Source of the DNA: Anadara kagoshimensis
Lineage: Eukaryota > Mollusca > Bivalvia > Arcoida > Arcidae
Reading direction: 5' to 3'
Assembly: GCA_021292105.1 (NCBI GenBank)
Contig: CM037864.1
Coordinates: 43,452,514-43,516,513 of the forward strand
Length of the DNA: 64,000 nucleotides
This document shows, piece by piece, positions 1 to 64,000 of the stretch. The notes below the pieces were generated by a model. The model was given only the letters and a program-made list of their open reading frames with translations. It made no database searches and was not told the DNA's origin. The translations under genes were made by a program, and so were the position numbers. The stretch's first letter is position 1; every line of letters starts with the position of its first letter.

Positions 1-301
1 AGTCATTGGTGCTGTTCTTTCAGTCGATGATTTAATAAAACTTAAAAACTCTTTATGAAAAAAAGATAGAATAGCATATCTTCATTTTTAAAATAATGTT
101 AAATATTTCAAGAAAAATGATGCTAAAATAATTTGATAATCCAGAGTTGTAGTAGTAAGAGGTTTCACTTAGAGCTAGACTGTGAAAATATTTACATGTA
201 GTAAACTGTTGCCTGTGACAAGTGATTAGCCAACCAATAGACTTGCATGTTAAATGCCCTGATATATGTCTAGGAGCTAGCGCATTTCATAAGATTGAAT
301 A

Positions 302-507
302 CTGTAAATGTATTTAATTTCGCGTGTTTTTAATTTCGCGATATAGGATATTTAGACATATCCACGTAGTTAAATTTTCGAGTGTTTTGAAATATGCTCT
401 ATAACATAATAAGTATAATTTATTTTTCGTTTTGTATTAATTTTCGCGCAAAACAAATTACCGCAAAATAAGCGGAAATTTGTACACCGCGAAAAAAACG
501 TTTACAG
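302..507. mobile_element. MITE, about 206 bp, TA-flanked, with TTTCGCG-bearing inverted ends
   Basis: The left end reads CTGTAAATGTATTT...TTTCGCG and the right end is its imperfect inverse, CGCGAAAAAAACGTTTACAG. TA lies directly outside both ends, as expected for a TA target duplication. The interior is AT-rich and has several more TTTTCGCG/CGCGAAA motifs and no coding capacity. It sits 3' of exon 22 in the following intron. Presumably a non-autonomous DNA transposon; the superfamily is not certain. Confidence 0.7.
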
Positions 508-541
508 TAGTAAAATGCTTCAAAATATAAAAATCATATAC

Positions 542-60171
<59,630 letters not shown>

Positions 60172-60872
60172 ATTGAAGTGACATAAAATTCTTTTTGTTT
60201 AAAATACCGATATCTTCATTCCAAAAACTAACGTTTTGTGTTTATGTTGAAAACCTTTAGATTTGTTATCCCTGGTAAATTCTATCTCGGAATCCAGTCT
60301 TTGTCACTGTCACCTTACCCTAACAACATAAAACTCTCATCATTTCTAAACACATGTTGGTTGAAAATTAACAGGATGTTGTGTACTTTCTTGAAACCGA
60401 AATGTACAATGTAATCTAATTAACCAATCAAAAGCAGTGTTACAAAGAGCGTGTGGGACATGATGTATGTCTGATTAAAACAAATGCTTTTTGTCCAATT
60501 TATTATCTTAAGATTGTGACATGCGGTAATGACTTCTACTAGTCCATGATACACCTGTATTACAAATACACATAATGCAAATCACCTAATTTATACCTGA
60601 AAATGATTGTTGTCTGACCTCACGATAAACGTCAATTGTGTATAAATTTCATCTCATTGTTTTATTTTTATTTCTAATACATATTCATTAAGGTAAACCA
60701 TACAGTTTATTACTGATTTAGCTATAAGTTGGCATACATATATACATGCATGTACAGTCTATGTAGGAGAAAGGTAACGAATATTGTTTTGATTAAAATA
60801 CTCAACTGATTTTTGTTTTCCGATCGAATCGTAAGTTTGAAATGATTTAAATCACCAAGGTTTGCGAGATAT
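60172..60872 (-). other. Upstream of exon 1b; presumed promoter/5' UTR side, nothing firm
   Basis: 700 bases of AT-rich sequence before a D-family element. No clear TATA box, initiator or CpG-rich patch that I would defend. Confidence 0.4.
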
Positions 60873-63800
60873 AATACAGACCTGTCGAAAGTTTAACACT
60901 AAAATAACAAAATGATGCCGAAGAGACAGCTCATGATCATTTGGGCCTTTATCTCTACATTTTAGCAGCGCAATAATCTCTCGAAAGTACTTTTAGCCAC
61001 TAGCTGTCCAAAATTCGTCCACTAGGCGTCAGTCCTTTGAGCCGCTTCCTAACCTAAATTCGTCCACTAGGCGTCAGTACCGTGAGCCGCTTCCTAATCA
61101 ACATTCGTCCACTAGGCGTCAGTACCGTGAGCCGCTAGCTATCCAAAATCCGTCCACTATGCGTCAGTACCTACTTTGAGTCGCTAGCTGTCCACTAGGC
61201 GTCAGAACGCGAGCCGCTAGTTATCCAAAATTCGTCCACTAGGCGTCAGTACCTACCGTGAATCGCTAGTTGTCCAATATTCGTCCAACAGGCATCAGAA
61301 CATTTGAGCCGCTAGCTATCAAAATTGGTCCACTATGCGTTAGAGCCATGAGCCGCTAGCTATTCAAAATTCGTTTAGTAGGCGTCAGTACCGCAAGCCG
61401 CTAGCTATCAAAAATTCGTTCACTAGCCATCAGAAGCGCGAGCCGCTAGCTATAAAAAATTCGTCCATTAGGTGACAGTACCATGAGCCGCTATCTCTCC
61501 GAAATTCGTCCCCTTTGCGTCAGTACCATGAGCTACTAGCTATTCGAAATTAGTCCACTAGGCGTCATTACCATGAGCCGCTAGCTGTCCAAACTTTGTC
61601 CACAAGGCCTCAATACCGTAAACCGCTAGCTATTCAAAATTCGCCCAGTAGGCCTCAGTACTGTGAGCTGCTAGCTATCCAAAATTTGTACACTAGGCGT
61701 CAGTACCATAATCCGCTAGTTATCAAAAATTCGTCTTGTCGGTGTCAGTACTGTGATCCGCTAGCTATTCAAAATTTGTATACTTTACGTCAGTACCGTG
61801 AGCCGCTATTATCCAAAATATTTCCACATGGCGTCAGTACCGTGATCCGCTAGCTATTCAAAATTCGTCCACTAAGCGTCAGTACCATGGGCCGCTAGCT
61901 ATCTAAAATTCGTCCACTAGGCGTCAGTACCATGAGCCGCTAGCTATCCAAAATCCGTCCACTAGGCGTCAGTATTTACCGTGAGCCGCTAGCTGTCCAC
62001 TAGGCGTCAGAACGCGAGCCGCTAGCTATCCAAAATTCGTTCACTAGGCGTCAGTACCTACCGTGAATCGCTAGTTGTCCAATATTCGTCCAACAGGCAT
62101 CAGAACATTTGAGCCGCTAGCTATCAAAATTGGTCCACTATGCGTTAGAACCATGAGCCGCTAGCTATTCAAAATTCGTTTAGTAGGCGTCAGTACCGCA
62201 AGCCGCTAGCTATCAAAAATTCGTTCACTAGCCATCAGAAGCGCGAGCCGCTAGCTATAAAAAATTCGTCCATTAGGTGACAGTACCATGAGCCGCTATC
62301 TCTCCGAAATTCGTCCCCTTTGCGTCAGTACCATGAGCTACTAGCTATTCGAAATTAGTCCACTAGGCGTCATTACCATGAGCCGCTAGCTGTCCAAACT
62401 TTGTCCACAAGGCCTCAATACCGTAAACCGCTAGCTATTCAAAATTCGCCCAGTAGGCCTCAGTACTGTGAGCCGCTAGCTATCCAAAATTTGTCCCATA
62501 GGCGTCAGTACCATAATCCGCTAGTTATCAAAAATTCGTCTTGTCGGTGTCAGTACTGTGATCCGCTAGCTATTCAAAATTTGTATACTTTACGTCAGTA
62601 CCGTGAGCCGCTATTATCCAAAATTTTTCCACATGGCGTCAGTACCGTGATCCGCTAGCTATTCTCAATTCGTCCACTAAGCGTCAGTACCATGAGCCGC
62701 GAGCTATCTAAAATTCGTCCACTAGGCGTCAGTACCATGAGCCGCTAGTTATCAAAAATTCGTCTTGTCGGTGTCAGTACTGTGATCCGCTAGCTATTCA
62801 AAATTTGTATACTTTACGTCAGTACCGTGAGCCGCTATTATCCAAAATTTTTCCACATGGCGTCAGTACCGTGATCCGCTAGCTATTCAAAATTCGTCCA
62901 CTAAGCGTCAGTACCATGAGCCGCTAGCTATCCAAAATCCGTCCACTAGGCGTCAATATTTACCGTGAGCCGCTAGCTGTCCACTAGGCGTCAGTAACGT
63001 GAGCCGCTAGCTATCCAAAATTCGTCCACTAGGCGTCAGTACCTACCGTGAATCGCTAGCTGTCCAAAATTCGTCCAACAGGCATCAGAACATATGAGCC
63101 GCTAGCTATCAAAATTGGTCCACTATGCGTCAGTACCATGAGCCGCTAGCTATTCAAAATTCGTTCAGTAGGCGTCAGTACCGCAAGCCGCTAGCTGTCA
63201 AAAATTCGTTCACTAGCCGTCAAAACCGTGAGCCGCTAGCTATTAAAAATCGTCCATTAGGCGTCAGTATCATGAGCCGCTTGCTGTTATAAAAATCTCA
63301 CTAGGTGACAGTACTGTGAACCGTTTTCTCTCCCAAATTCGTCCACTAGGCGTCAGTACCATGAGCTACTAGCTATTCGAAATTAGTCCACTAGGCGTCA
63401 GTACCATTAGCCGCTAGCTTTCCAAACTTTGTCCACAAGGCCTCAGTACCGTAAACCGCTAGCTATTCAAAATTCGTCCAGAAGGCCTCAGTACTGTGAG
63501 CCGCTAGCTATCCAAAATTCGTCCACTAGGCGTCATTACCATGATCCGCTATTTCTCAAAAATTCGTTTAGTCGGCGTCAGTACCGTGATCCGCTAGTTG
63601 TCGAAAATTCGTTCACTAGGTGTTAGTACCATGAGCCGCTAGCTATCCAAAATTCGTCCACTAGGCGTCAATACCATGAGCCGCTAGTTATCCAAAATTT
63701 GTCCAATAGGCGTCAGTACCGTGATCCCCAAGCTATTCAAAATTCGTCCACTAGGCGTCAGTACAGTGAGTCGCTAGCTATTAAATTCGTCCACTAGGCG

Positions 63801-64000
63801 TCAATGTCATGAGCCGCTTGTTATCCAAAATTCGTCTAATAGACGTTAGAACCGTGATCCGCTAGCTATTCAAAATTCGCCCACTAGGCGTCAGTACAGT
63901 GAGCCGCTAGCTATCTAAAATTCGTCTACCAGGCGTCAGTACCGTGTGCCGCTAGTTATCCAAAATTCGTCCACTAGGCGTCAGTACAGTGAGCCGCTAG
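60873..64000. mobile_element. TIR element family D, copy 5 (left end only), with huge internal satellite
   Basis: Left end TACAGACCTGTCGAAAGTTT+AACACTAAAATAACAAAATG, then GACAGCTCATGATCATTTGG, the same block that appears as the long variant inside copy 4. The tandem array that follows runs off the window, so the right end is not seen. Confidence 0.75.
60985..64000. repeat. About 45-bp minisatellite, more than 65 units, with an 805-bp higher-order duplication
   Basis: Unit GCCGCTAGCTATCCAAAATT, CGTCCACTAGGCGTCAGTAC, CGTGA. Units are diverged, but one stretch (about 61190-61860) reappears 805 bp later almost unchanged, and a looser relative about 1,028 bp after that. Because 45 is a multiple of 3, open frames such as 61596-61853, 62401-62658 and 63429-63626 arise (15-residue repeat around QYREPLAIQN); these are not genes. 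Confidence 0.95.

Noticed and set aside
1..541. Next cyclase exon (segment with the guanine-recognition Glu)
   Set aside because: Both frames of the minus strand were read and no V-E-T-I-G-D-A-Y-like segment is present; it must lie left of the window.
61596..63626. Three related 65-85-codon frames
   Set aside because: All are translated 45-bp satellite; similarity between them reflects array duplication.

Overview
The window looks like nuclear DNA from a bivalve mollusc. It is AT-rich and intron-rich, with short exons bounded by GT/AG, and it is dense in non-coding repeats of kinds common in molluscs: short inverted-repeat elements (MITEs), tRNA-derived SINEs, minisatellite arrays and long compound microsatellites. 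The bivalve assignment is an inference from repeat style and gene structure. There is no operon, phage, CRISPR or other prokaryotic signature.

One protein-coding gene can be supported. It is on the minus strand, runs from about 60.2 kb down to 0.54 kb, and leaves the window before its 3' end. It encodes a single-pass receptor-type guanylate cyclase of the natriuretic-peptide-receptor / Gyc32E type. The order is signal peptide, ANF-receptor-type extracellular ligand-binding domain, one transmembrane helix, kinase homology (pseudokinase) domain, dimerisation coiled coil, and the start of the guanylate cyclase catalytic domain. I joined 21 common exons with either of two first exons by hand. Phases are consistent at every junction and give 929 or 930 codons before the window ends. 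The family is usually about 1,050-1,100 residues, so roughly 130 residues lie to the left of position 1. The two first exons (1a at 36.03-36.23 kb, 1b at 59.97-60.17 kb) each encode their own signal peptide and a homologous start of the ligand-binding domain. Both end in the same phase, so the locus probably has alternative promoters and alternative N-termini.

Layout: 0.5-17.4 kb holds exons 3 to 22, compactly spaced. 17.4-24.5 kb is intron 2 with a 2-kb 61-bp satellite and a 38-bp satellite. Exon 2 is at 24.5 kb. 24.6-36.0 kb is the intron before exon 1a. 36.2-60.0 kb is a further 24 kb of intron before exon 1b. 60.2-64.0 kb is upstream of exon 1b and is mostly a 45-bp satellite running off the right edge.

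The most unusual content is the repeat landscape. A TA-flanked inverted-repeat family (called D here) occurs five times. Three copies are plain elements of about 170-210 bp. Two have swollen internal tandem arrays, one of about 1.2 kb (51-bp unit) and one over 3 kb (about 45-bp unit), suggesting that this transposon family seeds minisatellites. A second dispersed family (A, 13 copies or fragments) appears to have seeded the 38-bp satellite at 21.5-22.1 kb from its own tail. There are also a 570-bp element with long inverted ends and a 6-bp target duplication, an inverted array of CCGGAATAAT-type units that can fold back on itself, and a decayed LINE 3' end at 48.3-49.4 kb.
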